Assembly (NCBI RefSeq): GCF_030540765.1
Contig: NZ_JAUOEL010000007.1
Location: 1 to 64,000 of the forward strand
Origin: Flavivirga jejuensis
GTDB lineage: Bacteria; Bacteroidota; Bacteroidia; Flavobacteriales; Flavobacteriaceae
Reading direction: 5' to 3'
Length of the DNA stretch: 64,000 nt
The position numbers and the translations under genes were made by a program. Below the pieces are notes generated by a model that saw nothing but the letters and a program-made list of their open reading frames with translations, ran no database searches and was not told the origin of the DNA. Shown one piece after another: positions 8,847 to 19,100 of the stretch. How positions within the stretch are numbered: the stretch's first letter is position 1; every line of letters starts with the position of its first letter.

Positions 8847-9554
8847 ATGGCATTAAAGGAAATTACAGCAAAATTGGAAACCATTGGTAAATCAATGGAA
8901 ACAAATTTGAAATATCAAATATTAACAGTTGGTTTATTCTTTGCGATTAGTCAAGGAACTTATCAAGAGAACGCAGTTTCCATTTTAGGTACAGATATTC
9001 CTATATCTATTTTATTAATAGCTTGTCCAGTAATTTTCATTTATCTTTTAGCACGTTTTGCTATTGACACATCTTTCTTTTTTGTCACGAACAATCTTTT
9101 AGTTAATGAAATTAATCTTAGTAAAATTAATAATGAAGAATTACGAATTCATTATCCTATGTCTTTATTTGTAACACTTACTTTAAGTACAGAGCTTACA
9201 ATTAATCGTGGAAGAAGACTTATTAACAAACTCTTATCTACTATTATTTTCATCGTCCCTGGAATTAATGTGGGAATTGGTTTTTACATATTACTAAATT
9301 TTATGGCTAAAGAGTATCAAACACTATTTTGGATTTTCCTTATATTAGGATTAATTGTATACATTACAGTGTTGGTAATTTCTTTAATTAAAGAAAGAAA
9401 AGTTTATTTAAGATATTTTCACGTGCCAATTACTGTTTTATTAGCTTCTATTACAACATTGATATTCTTAAGTAATAATATATCTTTATCAGATATCCTT
9501 AAAAACAATAAGGAAAACGCTAGTCAATTTTATAAATTCCCAAACCATCATTAA
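8847..9554 (+). CDS. Hypothetical multi-pass membrane protein
   Basis: A 235-residue protein I do not recognise. An amphipathic N-terminus (MALKEITAKLETIGKSMETN) precedes a helix near 27-42 and a strong one near 52-72 (ISILLIACPVIFIYLLAR). A soluble segment follows that includes INKL..NRGRRLINK. Three more helices lie near 130-150, 158-180 and 195-210. There is no signal peptide. Its last 35 bases overlap the 3' end of the opposing acyltransferase gene, so the C-terminal residues (NASQFYKFPNHH) are specified by DNA that codes on both strands. Confidence 0.65.
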   Translation: MALKEITAKLETIGKSMETNLKYQILTVGLFFAISQGTYQENAVSILGTDIPISILLIACPVIFIYLLARFAIDTSFFFVTNNLLVNEINLSKINNEELRIHYPMSLFVTLTLSTELTINRGRRLINKLLSTIIFIVPGINVGIGFYILLNFMAKEYQTLFWIFLILGLIVYITVLVISLIKERKVYLRYFHVPITVLLASITTLIFLSNNISLSDILKNNKENASQFYKFPNHH

Positions 9555-10254
9555 TTGTTTTTTTTACGTTAAATATGACTTCATCAATATTCTCCCCTTC
9601 TGCCTTGGAATGATAAATAATTCTAACTTTAGTTGTTAATTTCCCGAAGGTTCGAAAGAAATGTGGAATAAAGCGATCGTCACCTACCCAATAATTTGAC
9701 TTATCTAGATAATCAATTGATATTGGATAAATAGGAATACCAAGATTGTACGCTGCCACTAATGAACCGTTTTTTGTTTCCCTAATCTTATTTTCAACAG
9801 TAGTTGTTCCTTGTATAAAATTGAGAACGGATTTATTCCGCGACAATACCGTTTTAATCCCATCTAATCCTTTTTTTCTATCAGTTGAATTTCCTCTATC
9901 AATAAAAATAGTGCCTGAGATACTCGCTATGTATCCAATTATTGGCCATCCTTTAACAGTTTTTTTACTTACAGCATAGGCTCTGTTTTTACACAATATA
10001 ACGGTTGCATCTATATAACTTCTATGATTTGAAACTAAAAGGCATTTTTCATCTGGTATTTCTCCATATTGTGTAATTCTAATGCCTAGCGCCCAATTTG
10101 TAAACTTAGCCAGAAACGTTCTATAAGAAACACCAATTTTAGGCTTATTGGCTTTAGATAAAAACAAACTATAAATAAAAAATAAAACACAAAAGAATGA
10201 GCCTAATGAAACAAAAAGAATGAATCTTATAAAGCCAATTATTCTAAGTATCAT
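9520..10254 (-). CDS. PlsC-like 1-acyl-glycerol-3-phosphate acyltransferase
   Basis: Membrane-associated acyltransferase of 244 residues with one N-terminal hydrophobic helix (IRFILFVSLGSFFCVLFFIY). The catalytic NHRSYID (NHxxxxD) motif, the FIDRGNSTDRKKG block and PIYPISID (block IV) are all present. Block III, usually FPEGTRS, is FIQGTTT here, so the glutamate and arginine are replaced; substrate choice may therefore differ from standard lysophosphatidate acylation. It is convergent with and overlaps the 8847 gene by 35 bases. Its 5' side faces a partial dispersed repeat. Confidence 0.8.
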   Translation of the reverse strand: MILRIIGFIRFILFVSLGSFFCVLFFIYSLFLSKANKPKIGVSYRTFLAKFTNWALGIRITQYGEIPDEKCLLVSNHRSYIDATVILCKNRAYAVSKKTVKGWPIIGYIASISGTIFIDRGNSTDRKKGLDGIKTVLSRNKSVLNFIQGTTTVENKIRETKNGSLVAAYNLGIPIYPISIDYLDKSNYWVGDDRFIPHFFRTFGKLTTKVRIIYHSKAEGENIDEVIFNVKKTINDGLGIYKID

Positions 10255-10425
10255 AAATTTTCTTTGTAAATAAATAGTATTATTAGAATCATTTACTATT
10301 AATACAGGAAAAATGAAAAGTGGGTGGAGTAATCTGTAGAAACTACTTTAAAATGTGTAGGTAGTATAATTATAGGATTATAAAAGGCTATAAATCTAAC
10401 AGTTGTTTGAGATTTCAAATAGTAA

Positions 10426-10533
10426 TACATTTTTAAGAAACATTTTAGAAGAAAAAAATCAAAGAAGATTAGTCGTTTAAATTTCACTTTTACCAAAGCA
10501 AAGTTACACAACGCAGTACATTATAGTACATTT
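10426..10533 (+). repeat. Dispersed repeat, copy A (left end missing)
   Basis: Begins TACATTTTTAAGAAACATTT and runs through AAAAAAATCAAAGAAGATTA and ACCAAAGCAAAGTTACA to CATTATAGTACATTT. It lacks the CATTCCATACACATT left end found in other copies. It occupies the gap between the acyltransferase gene and the KAP NTPase gene; the rest of that gap shows nothing else. Confidence 0.85.
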
Positions 10534-10600
10534 CATTATCTATCTTTGGTAATTCTAGTACTTTAACCGATTTATGGCATTTTATTTTTATTTAAAAAGT

Positions 10601-13240
10601 TTAATATGGTACAATCATTTCTATTAATTTGGGAGTAAATAGTTTTAATGTTGGGTTTTCTACTAAACTTATGGATACGGAATTTGTAAAGCTGAAAGTT
10701 TTAGTTTCATTAGACTTTAGAGCTATTGCTTTTGCTATAAAATCACAATAACTATCTGATAATTGTCCTTCTCCCGTTTCTTGATTTAAATATGATGAAG
10801 CAATGTTTTTTGCCAAAAGATAACGGTACATATATATTCTTAGTTGGCGTGGTGTAATATTTTCTGATATAGTTTTTGAGTATTTTTCGAGTAATGTTAA
10901 TTCTTTTTTAAGTAGAAAAAACTCATTTTGAGTTTCAATCTGGTCACTTGTAATTACATCAGGAAATATGATGATTTCATGAGATTTTTCATCAAAAGAG
11001 CTTGTTTCAATTTCGTCTTCTTCAAAAGGTTCTTGTTGAGTATTTTCAACATGTTCTAAAATTTTATTATTTATGGCATAAGTTTGTAGTATAATAGCTT
11101 GTTCCTTTTCATTTAATTTTGGCAATTTAATTCCGCCTATAAATAGCTTATCCATATACTCCTCTATTAAATTCTTAGAAGACGAATTATTAATGAAGCC
11201 AAAATCTTTGTACTTATATTCAATAGCTCTTTCTAATAGAAATTCATCTACAGCAACTAAAATAATAATACGTTCTATTAAATCCTCATCATCTAACATT
11301 ACTCTAAGTGCATCAATTATTTGTAAAATCTTTTCTTCCTTGCACCTATCAATGTCGTCAACAAATAATAACAATCTCTTCTTTTTTCCTTCATTAGAAT
11401 CTAGCCAATGCTTAATTAAAACTGTCAATTCATTTTGAATTTCAGCCTGAATACCTAATATTTCATTGAAATTGCGTGAATTAGAATATGATAAAATAGT
11501 AGATTTTAAAGGTTTATAATATTTACGATAATGTATATAACCTTGAATTAATCCTATAACTCCAACAAGGCCTACTACATAATTTAGCATTTCGATTTTT
11601 AACTTCGAACTAATACTATAAGTAAATAAAACTGATAATATTACAGAACCAATAATTGAAATAAGGGGTGAAAGCCCTTTTCTCTTTATATTTAAAGAGA
11701 AGACTTTTTTAAACTTTTTACAAGAATTTGATTCTCCAATATACCCATCTAATATTACTCCGTATAGGTGTGCCCATATTGTTTCAGTTTCTTGATATTT
11801 CCACGCATTAAACGTAATGTGTTCGTATTCAAATTTTGAATCATTAAATACATTAAAATATGCTTTTAAGCGGTCATATAAGAAAGTCTTGCCTCTTCCC
11901 CAACTACCAAATATTCCGAGCATTTGACCTTTGTTTTTATCCAAATTTTCAATAATTCCAGCTAATTCTTCTGCTATAATTTCAACTTCCAATTTTGGCT
12001 CAACCAATTCATCAATGGTTATTTTTTGTCTGGATGCTGCGCCTAGCTTAGGTAGAATTAAAGTCGTGTTGAAATTTGTAATCAATTCCGCTCTAAAATA
12101 TTTTCTGAAAATTAATTCATTTGCCAATTCATATTCTTTTTTAGGAATAGGAATACAGGTGGAAGGATTGTTAGGTGTCCACCATTTAGAAGATCCTTTA
12201 AAGTTAGCATCAGTTACACTGTCAAATAAAAAGCGATACTTTCGTTGTTTCCATCCTTCTTCGTCATTGAAATCATAATCTTCAATATTATCGTTTAAAA
12301 ATTGACCAACCAACAAAAAACGAGAGTTACCCCAGCACAAAAAAAACAAGTCTCCTGCTTTAGCCTCCTTAAAATTCTCGTATTGTGAATCTCCATCTCT
12401 ACCTTTAGCTTCAGTATCTTCATGTACAACTACGATATTATTATCTATACAATATTGTATTTCTTTTAAGGTTGGAAAAAACTTTATACCATGTGAAATT
12501 TTATAAATGGAGTTTTCTTTAACTCCTATCTTACGATAACGAACATTTTCATTATCATCATTATCTTGTATCATTTTATTTTTTACGGCATTGAAAAAAT
12601 CAAAAACTTGCTTTTGCATGTCTTTACCATCTTCAATTTTTTTTGAGCTTATAAAACGATCTTTCAATCGATCATATAAATGACAAATTAAACCACGGTA
12701 GTCAATTTGGAAGAAAAGCTGTATTGCAGTTTTCTGATTAGCGTTAGCCTTATTGTATATAGCCATCCATACATTATCTGAACCAAAGTTCCTAGCCCCA
12801 TTAAAATCAACAACGAATGGCTTAGCAGCTACATTACCAATGTTTAATTTTTGGATAATTTCATTTCCAAATTGATGTATTGTTTGTTTTACATCAAAAG
12901 ATGTGTCATTGCTAATTATAGGATAGAGTATTGAAAAAGTCCCCCATGCTTTGAAACTATTTTTATCTGCTTTAGTTTCTGATTTTTCGATTAATGAATC
13001 TATGAACTTAATGTCAACAAAAGTGCCTTTTAGTAAAAGTTCAATGATTTTGAACCGTAAGAAGTTTACTGGTTTTTTTTCGCTATGACTATATCGAGTA
13101 TGTAAAGTAGTAAGTTTTTTATTGTCAACAGAATTCAATTCTTTAACAAGAAGTTCTTCACTGAGTTTTAAGCTATACAATCTCTCCGCTTCATCTTTTA
13201 TTTCTGCTACTATTTTATTTAATTTAATCATTTTATGCAT
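10601..13240 (-). CDS. KAP-family P-loop NTPase with N-terminal EVE-like domain
   Basis: An 879-residue protein in three parts. Residues about 60-200 form an unassigned N-terminal domain, perhaps like the MrcB/DUF3578 N-domain (NVWMAIYNK..QLFFQID). Residues about 245-375 resemble an EVE/PUA-like fold (AGDLFFLCWGNSRFLLVGQF). Residues about 420-800 are a KAP NTPase: Walker A GSWGRGKT (445-452), Walker B RLLLFVDDIDRC (622-633) and two membrane helices (about 522-542 and 553-570) inserted in the domain, as is usual for KAP proteins. KAP NTPases and EVE domains both recur in anti-phage loci, so a defence role is plausible but not shown. No partner gene adjoins it: repeats lie on both sides. Confidence 0.8.
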   Translation of the reverse strand: MHKMIKLNKIVAEIKDEAERLYSLKLSEELLVKELNSVDNKKLTTLHTRYSHSEKKPVNFLRFKIIELLLKGTFVDIKFIDSLIEKSETKADKNSFKAWGTFSILYPIISNDTSFDVKQTIHQFGNEIIQKLNIGNVAAKPFVVDFNGARNFGSDNVWMAIYNKANANQKTAIQLFFQIDYRGLICHLYDRLKDRFISSKKIEDGKDMQKQVFDFFNAVKNKMIQDNDDNENVRYRKIGVKENSIYKISHGIKFFPTLKEIQYCIDNNIVVVHEDTEAKGRDGDSQYENFKEAKAGDLFFLCWGNSRFLLVGQFLNDNIEDYDFNDEEGWKQRKYRFLFDSVTDANFKGSSKWWTPNNPSTCIPIPKKEYELANELIFRKYFRAELITNFNTTLILPKLGAASRQKITIDELVEPKLEVEIIAEELAGIIENLDKNKGQMLGIFGSWGRGKTFLYDRLKAYFNVFNDSKFEYEHITFNAWKYQETETIWAHLYGVILDGYIGESNSCKKFKKVFSLNIKRKGLSPLISIIGSVILSVLFTYSISSKLKIEMLNYVVGLVGVIGLIQGYIHYRKYYKPLKSTILSYSNSRNFNEILGIQAEIQNELTVLIKHWLDSNEGKKKRLLLFVDDIDRCKEEKILQIIDALRVMLDDEDLIERIIILVAVDEFLLERAIEYKYKDFGFINNSSSKNLIEEYMDKLFIGGIKLPKLNEKEQAIILQTYAINNKILEHVENTQQEPFEEDEIETSSFDEKSHEIIIFPDVITSDQIETQNEFFLLKKELTLLEKYSKTISENITPRQLRIYMYRYLLAKNIASSYLNQETGEGQLSDSYCDFIAKAIALKSNETKTFSFTNSVSISLVENPTLKLFTPKLIEMIVPY

Positions 13241-13338
13241 TTATTTTTCTCAATATATTCAGAGGGGACGTGATTTATTTCACTCATATTACTTGCTTTT
13301 ACTCCTTTTTATTAAAATTTAAGAGAATAATAACTATT

Positions 13339-13346
13339 CAAAGATA
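13339..13346 (-). promoter_or_regulatory. Possible -7 box for the KAP NTPase gene
   Basis: Reads TATCTTTG on the minus strand, matching TAnnTTTG, 98 bases upstream of the ATG. The spacing of any -33 TTG is not clear. Confidence 0.35.
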
Positions 13347-13410
13347 GAAATACTTAGCAAGTAATCACTTACAAAATACTGCAATCGATTGAAAATTAGA
13401 GAGAATAATC

Positions 13411-13648
13411 CCATTCCATACACATTTTGCTTCCACTCCTCTGCCCTTTCAGCAAAAAGAGTATTCCTTTACATTTTTTAAAGAAACATTTTAGAAGAAA
13501 AAAATCAAAGAAGATTATTATTAGGTAAAAGCTTTTACCCAAGCAAAGTCTACATAACGCAGAACATTATAATTCATTTTCAATATTATAATCTGACATT
13601 ATATAAAATTGCTTTATAAACTTTTTAACTTGGAGTTTTATTGTAATC
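13411..13648 (+). repeat. Dispersed repeat, copy B
   Basis: Starts CCATTCCATACACATT and has the alternative centre TTGCTTCCACTCCTCTGCCC instead of the common CCCACTTC..CGCTTCGGGC. Shared flanks GTATTCC and AAAGAAACATTTTAGAAG follow, then CAAAGTCTACATAACGCAGA, the palindrome, and a tail ending GAGTTTTATTGTAATCG. About 50 bases to its left resemble the left side of copy G. It separates the KAP gene from the 13710 gene. Confidence 0.85.
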
Positions 13649-13709
13649 GATCTTATGGAAACATTCCTAGCAAACGCCATATTAATACATAACATATTTG
13701 GCAATATCA

Positions 13710-14117
13710 TTATTCATTTAGTTTTTTTAAATACCTAGTTATTGGCACAATTGATATAAGAATAATAAATCCTAATGCCATCAATAGTATTCCAAACCAA
13801 AATAGTGAAGATTCAAGAACCTCGGTATGCGGTTTAAGTACTAAATCCAATTTATAATGTAAGTTATCAATAGCTACACTTAGCTCTTTTGCTTTTTTTA
13901 AACTTAAAAGAAAACCTCCGCCCATACCTAAGCACAAAATTGATGGAACGAATAAACCGTAAGCCGATAAATGGGTCTTTGCTTCTTTTAATAAATATGC
14001 TATAACAGCACCTGCAACTCCTAAAACAAAGGTTACAGATTTTAAAACTATATCTAAATAGAATTTATAGAGTTCTGTTAAAACACCAAACTCTTGAAAT
14101 AAACTTGAATTTTCCAT
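13710..14117 (-). CDS. Hypothetical membrane protein, about three helices
   Basis: A 135-residue protein of unknown family. Hydrophobic helices are seen near residues 28-44 (VTFVLGVAGAVIAYLL), 52-72 (YGLFVPSILCLGMGGGFLL) and 104-126 (LFWFGILLMALGFIILISIV). The charged segment between helices 2 and 3 would be cytoplasmic or periplasmic. It is 179 bases downstream of the 14297 gene on the same strand and both lie between repeats B and C, so they may form one unit. Function unknown. Confidence 0.55.
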   Translation of the reverse strand: MENSSLFQEFGVLTELYKFYLDIVLKSVTFVLGVAGAVIAYLLKEAKTHLSAYGLFVPSILCLGMGGGFLLSLKKAKELSVAIDNLHYKLDLVLKPHTEVLESSLFWFGILLMALGFIILISIVPITRYLKKLNE

Positions 14118-14296
14118 TGTTCTTTATTTAATAAAATTAAGATACTTCCCATTATTGATACTCTCCTATTGTTTTTAAATTACTAAATTATAACCCAAAA
14201 TAATATATACAAATCCTCTAGAAGGTAAAAGACTTTAAAATTCACTATTAAAACTTAATAGTAAAGAAAAACACTTTATAGTTCTTATTTTTAATA

Positions 14297-15616
14297 CTAT
14301 TGCTTAACTATTGGCTGGAAAAAATCTCCTATTTTTTTAAAATTAAATGCTTTTGAAAGCGTAGCAACAAAAAAGGGTCGATGATTAAACGCTGTATTTG
14401 TTACTTCTGCTTGAAGAGTTATTCCTGTCTTAGAGTCCGTTACCCATGCCCTACCCGAGAAAAATATATCACTTTGTTGCCGAATAGTAGAACTTAAAAG
14501 ACCTGATTGAATATCTCTATTGTAATTAGAAGCATAACCTATTGATCCATGAGCTCTTACACTAATTTTTTCGTTTTCTAATGATAAGAACACTCCTATT
14601 ATTCCTAGGTTAAATGAATACTCATTGAAAGTTTTTGTAAATAAAGGTCTCACAGGGTTATTTGTATTTTCCCCATTCTGTAATCTTTCATCAACTATTT
14701 CTTGAAAATTTCTATTTATTGTTAGTGAATCTGTAGTTCCAATATTTAAATTTTCAAAGCTAAGTGTAGATCTTCTATAAACAAACTCTAATGAAGGCGA
14801 ATAATACAAGTTGATATTTCGTTCAGGATTATTCGATTTAAACCATTTTAACTTTATAAGAGGACTTATATATACCCCTATATTATCTGTTACTCTTTTA
14901 TTGGTATAAAAATCAGTTTTTGATGTTCTAAGACTTGTTGTATCAGTCAAAGATTCAAATTTTATTTCACGCCTTACGGTACCAGCAGAGTCTGTTTGAG
15001 TGAAAGCCCTATTACCATAAATACTTAAGTAAAAACCAACGTTTTTGTTTTTTCCTGCCTTTGGTTGTGAATAAACGTTTGTTGCAAAAAATAAGTCTTT
15101 AGCCCTGATACCTTCGACTAAGTCAAAATTAGTTCCTACATATGCTAAATACTTATACCCATCAAGTGTTTCTTCATAAGAGTTTAGGATTATTTCAATT
15201 TTTTTATGTTTAGCCTCATTTGTCTTTTTAAGAATAGAATCCTTTTTAGATAATTCAATTTCAAATACTAACTTTCTTTGCCTATCAGGAATAGTATCTT
15301 TAATGATTTTTAAAAAGAACTCCTTTTCATTTTCTAAACTCGATAGTTTAGACTTTTCAAAATAAAGTTGATAACCTGAACTAATAATATTAGTTTCTTG
15401 ACTATTAACCTTGATATCCAGTTTATAACTATCTAAACTGTCTTTCTTCAAATCTTTGATTTCAATAAATAATTTTAGAGGAAGAATTAAATCTTTCTTA
15501 GCTCTTTTTACTTCAATACTTGCTTCATTAAAACCTACCTTAATTGATTGGCTAAAAGTATAAGAAGAAATAAAAAGGCAAGTGACAATACTGAAAAATA
15601 AACAATTTGTTTTCAT
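14297..15616 (-). CDS. Secreted protein with putative outer-membrane barrel
   Basis: A 439-residue exported protein with signal peptide MKTNCLFFSIVTCLFISS..FSQS. Residues about 22-150 form a beta-rich, lysine-rich domain resembling Calx-beta/DUF-type extracellular modules (EVKRAKKDLILPLKLFIEIK). The rest consists of alternating hydrophobic and aromatic strands, such as GFYLSIYGNR and INLYYSPSLEFVYR, ending with VATLSKAFNFKKIGDFFQPIVKQ, consistent with a small outer-membrane barrel. There is no T9SS tail. I know no precise family. It may work with the small membrane protein encoded downstream. Confidence 0.6.
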   Translation of the reverse strand: MKTNCLFFSIVTCLFISSYTFSQSIKVGFNEASIEVKRAKKDLILPLKLFIEIKDLKKDSLDSYKLDIKVNSQETNIISSGYQLYFEKSKLSSLENEKEFFLKIIKDTIPDRQRKLVFEIELSKKDSILKKTNEAKHKKIEIILNSYEETLDGYKYLAYVGTNFDLVEGIRAKDLFFATNVYSQPKAGKNKNVGFYLSIYGNRAFTQTDSAGTVRREIKFESLTDTTSLRTSKTDFYTNKRVTDNIGVYISPLIKLKWFKSNNPERNINLYYSPSLEFVYRRSTLSFENLNIGTTDSLTINRNFQEIVDERLQNGENTNNPVRPLFTKTFNEYSFNLGIIGVFLSLENEKISVRAHGSIGYASNYNRDIQSGLLSSTIRQQSDIFFSGRAWVTDSKTGITLQAEVTNTAFNHRPFFVATLSKAFNFKKIGDFFQPIVKQ

Positions 15617-15825
15617 ACTTATAAAAATATTAGTTGTATATAATGATTATCTCAAACGACAATTAAAGTTTATTTTTTAATAAATAATGGAAATTTTGGA
15701 ATACTAAAAAATACCCAATGAAGGTTATTTCAAAAAAACCTTGCATAATAATTGTAAAAAAGGGAGAGTTCAATCATTAATAATTAAGTGATTACGACAA
15801 ATGTACGAAAATTAACTCAATAACA

Positions 15826-16060
15826 CCATTCCATACACATTCCCACTTCACTCCTATCGTCGCTTCGGGCAAAGCGTATTCCATTACATTTTTAAAGAAA
15901 CATTTGAGATGAAAAAATTAAAGAAGATTAGTAAATGATAAAAGCTTTTTACCAAAGCAAAGTGTACATAACGCAGAACATTATAGAACATTTACATATT
16001 CTATAATAAGTCATTATATAAAATTGCTTTATAAACTTTTAAATCAGGAATTTTATTGCA
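15826..16060 (+). repeat. Dispersed repeat, copy C
   Basis: Near-consensus copy: CCATTCCATACACATTCCC, common centre with small hairpin CGCTTCGGGCAAAGCG, CATTTTTAAAGAAACATTTG, AAAGCTTTTTACCAAAGCAA, CATAACGCAGAACATTATAG, palindrome, then a tail to TTTTATTG. It lies between the 14297 gene and the 3' end of the FG-GAP protein gene. Confidence 0.9.
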
Positions 16061-16104
16061 TAGAATTAGCTAACTATACCCAAGTTTAATATGTATAATT
16101 AGTC

Positions 16105-19100
16105 TTATTTAATCACTTTATAAACTTTCACAGCTCCAGATGCTTCCCTTAGTTTTACGATATACACACCCAGCGGTAAATCGCTCACATTTAAAACATC
16201 ATTTTGTCCACTTAACAGCTTTTTAATTAAAAACTTGCCCTGAATATCATATAATTCTAATTGTGTTATATCGTTATAGTGGCAGCTAATGTTTAAAGAA
16301 TTAGTAAGTGGAACTGGATACATCTTGCAAACAGAAGATTTAAAATCAGACACCGACAATAGTTCCGTTACGGTTGTCATTACTGTATTTGTCGTGATTG
16401 GTTGATTAAAATCAAAATAGATATCAGCAGTATTAAGCATACTATCACTAATTTGAAGATTAGAATTTGGTTTTATCTTATATGTGATAAAACCACTAGA
16501 CCCCTCTTCATTGGTATTACTATCTGGAAGGTTGATATCATTAAATGTAAAAGTAGCAAATTCCCCATTAGTTATTTGGATATCTGCCGAATGGCTGGTT
16601 TCTAAAATTTGAAAGCTTTCCCAATTTAAATTTGAATCTAATTCATTGATTACTTTCACATTGATAGCAGAAGCTGTTCCTGTATTCTGAAAACGAATTA
16701 TGTAATGAAGGTAGTCATCTAAATCTTCCACAAGAATTTTTGACCCTTCTATCACTTGAATATCATTTGGGTCAAAAGAACCGATAACTACTTGCTCAAG
16801 TATGAACTCATTATTTTCTAAAAAATCATCTTCACCAGTAATTGTTCCATGAGCACTAGTTACAAATAAATCATCAATATTTACAGTTGGCGGTGGCTCA
16901 ACTAAAAAATTTGCTTGAATAGAATTAGATTCAAAAGGAAGTAATGTATCTATATTGAAGGTAAGCTCTCCTGAAAGAATAGAACTGGGAGCTTCTGAGG
17001 CTTCAATGAAATTAAGTGCACTTTCGTTAAAATTAAGATTAACCTCTCCTTCCAGAACAGTAGTACCCACGTTTTTGTAGGTAAGCAAATACTTTGTCTC
17101 AAATCCAGGTCTTACTTCCAATAAGGGAAATAGTTGAACTTCTAAATCATGTACTTCCTGTTCCGCTTCAATACAAAAATCACCGAACTCAGTAGTTCCA
17201 ATTCCATCAAACGTAAATTCGTGCTCCGATGGATTAGCTCCGTAATAATTAGGTAATGTACCAGAGACAGTAGTTGTATAAGTCCCCTCTCCAACATTTA
17301 GATTATAAAGTCCATTGGGAAGTGTAAACGTACTATAAGAATTAACCCCATCACTTGATGTTATCATTAAATTCTTTATTATTGGATTATTCATATCATC
17401 ACAACCTGAAGAATCATAGTCATTTGTTACTTTTCCAATGATTTGATTTCCTTGCTCTCCTTCATTAAGAAGTACGATAAGGCGATCTGGAGTATAAGTA
17501 CTTGAGCCAACATAATATTCGAATGTATCTGAATGAGCTATATCAACTTTAAAATCACCATTAAAATCTCCAAGTGCTGTAGCTGGATTAACTGACGTTC
17601 TGTTAGTTATAAATATTGGTATTTCGGCACTAAAATCCTCATTTCCAGTTAAATTTTCATACCACAAAATACCGTCTTTTCCCCATGATTTCCATACTAT
17701 ATCCTTATCAAAATCACCATCTAAATCTGTAATTTCTACAAATTGAATAAATTCATTAGGATTTCCTATTAACATTGGAGCCGAAAAATTTCCAGTACCA
17801 TCTGTATTTTCATGCCATTTGATATCTTTTCCAAAGGTAATTACATCAAGGTCATTATCCTGATCAAGATCTTCCAAACATATCCCCCTAGTTGCTATAA
17901 TGTTTGGAAGTATAACTGCGGGGGCAAAACTTCCATTTCCATCTGCATTTTCAAACCATTTTACAAGGTTGGGATAATAAGCTTCAAATACTACTACATC
18001 AAGATCACCATCACCATCTATATCACCTAATTGGACCGATCCCGGGCTATCGACATTTGTACCTACTTCAATGGGAGAAGAAAAGGTGCCAGACCCATTT
18101 TCATTTCTTAACCAATAAACAGTTTCATCTTCTTTATATTGAACTAGAACAAAATCCTGATAACCATCCTTATCTATATCCCCTGCGGCTATATCGGATA
18201 CAGTAGTTCCTAAATTAATCTCTATAGTCGAATTTATTACTTGAGCATTTTTAAATATTCCTGATCCATCAATATTTTCATACCAAACAAGATCTGCATT
18301 CGGTTCCTCTCTAATTGATACTATATCAAGATCACCATCATTGTCTACGTCAATAGGTTCAGAATCTTTCAAATAATCGCTACCTGATAAGGCTTCTTTT
18401 CTACCAAAATTCCCATTACCATCTAAATTTCTATAAATAGAAGTATAAAAATAATTCTTACTCAATAAATCGAGATCACCATCATTGTCAATATCTATCG
18501 ATTCAATAGAGTCTATAAAAGGGTATTCTGAAATAATCTTTCTAGAGTCAAAGGTTCCTTGACCATCTAAATTTGAATATTTGTAAATGGTTCCTATAGT
18601 TGATGAAAAAAGTGAAGTAATAACATCTATTGTTCCATTTCCATCAAAGTCTCCCGTAGCTAATCTATCTCTAGTATTACTACAAAAACTACAATTTTTA
18701 TAATCAATTATTTTAGGTATTGAGAAAGTACCCATTCCGTCATTGTTTTCTAACCAAAACAAACTACCCTTATGTGCACCCAGCAAATCTTGATCGCCAT
18801 CAGAATCAAAATCTGTCGATATCAAATTATCAGCATTATAACCTTCAATACTAATAATAGTTTGAGACAATTCTCCTATTCCATCAAATTCATACCAAAT
18901 AAGATTATTATAACTACTAGCAATAAAATCTGCATTAGTATCTCCATCAATATCTACTTTCTTTAAAACATATGGAGAACTAGTCAAATTTTCATGAAAT
19001 GGTAGCGCTGCTGAAAATGTCATATTCCCTAAATTTTCATACCAAGAAATTTGATTAAGTGAAGGGTCGTATAAAACAATGTCAATTTTAGAATCATCAT

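Noticed and set aside
10299-10511. Small minus-strand frames within the repeats (also 25307-25558, 29369-29581) giving FFLLKCFFKN and MEYALPE..IG.KWECVWNG
   Set aside because: The shared peptide comes from the repeat itself; the centre is not conserved as protein between copies (MEYSFCRKGGG in copy I, MEHLLTGLRQE in copy J), so these are not genes.
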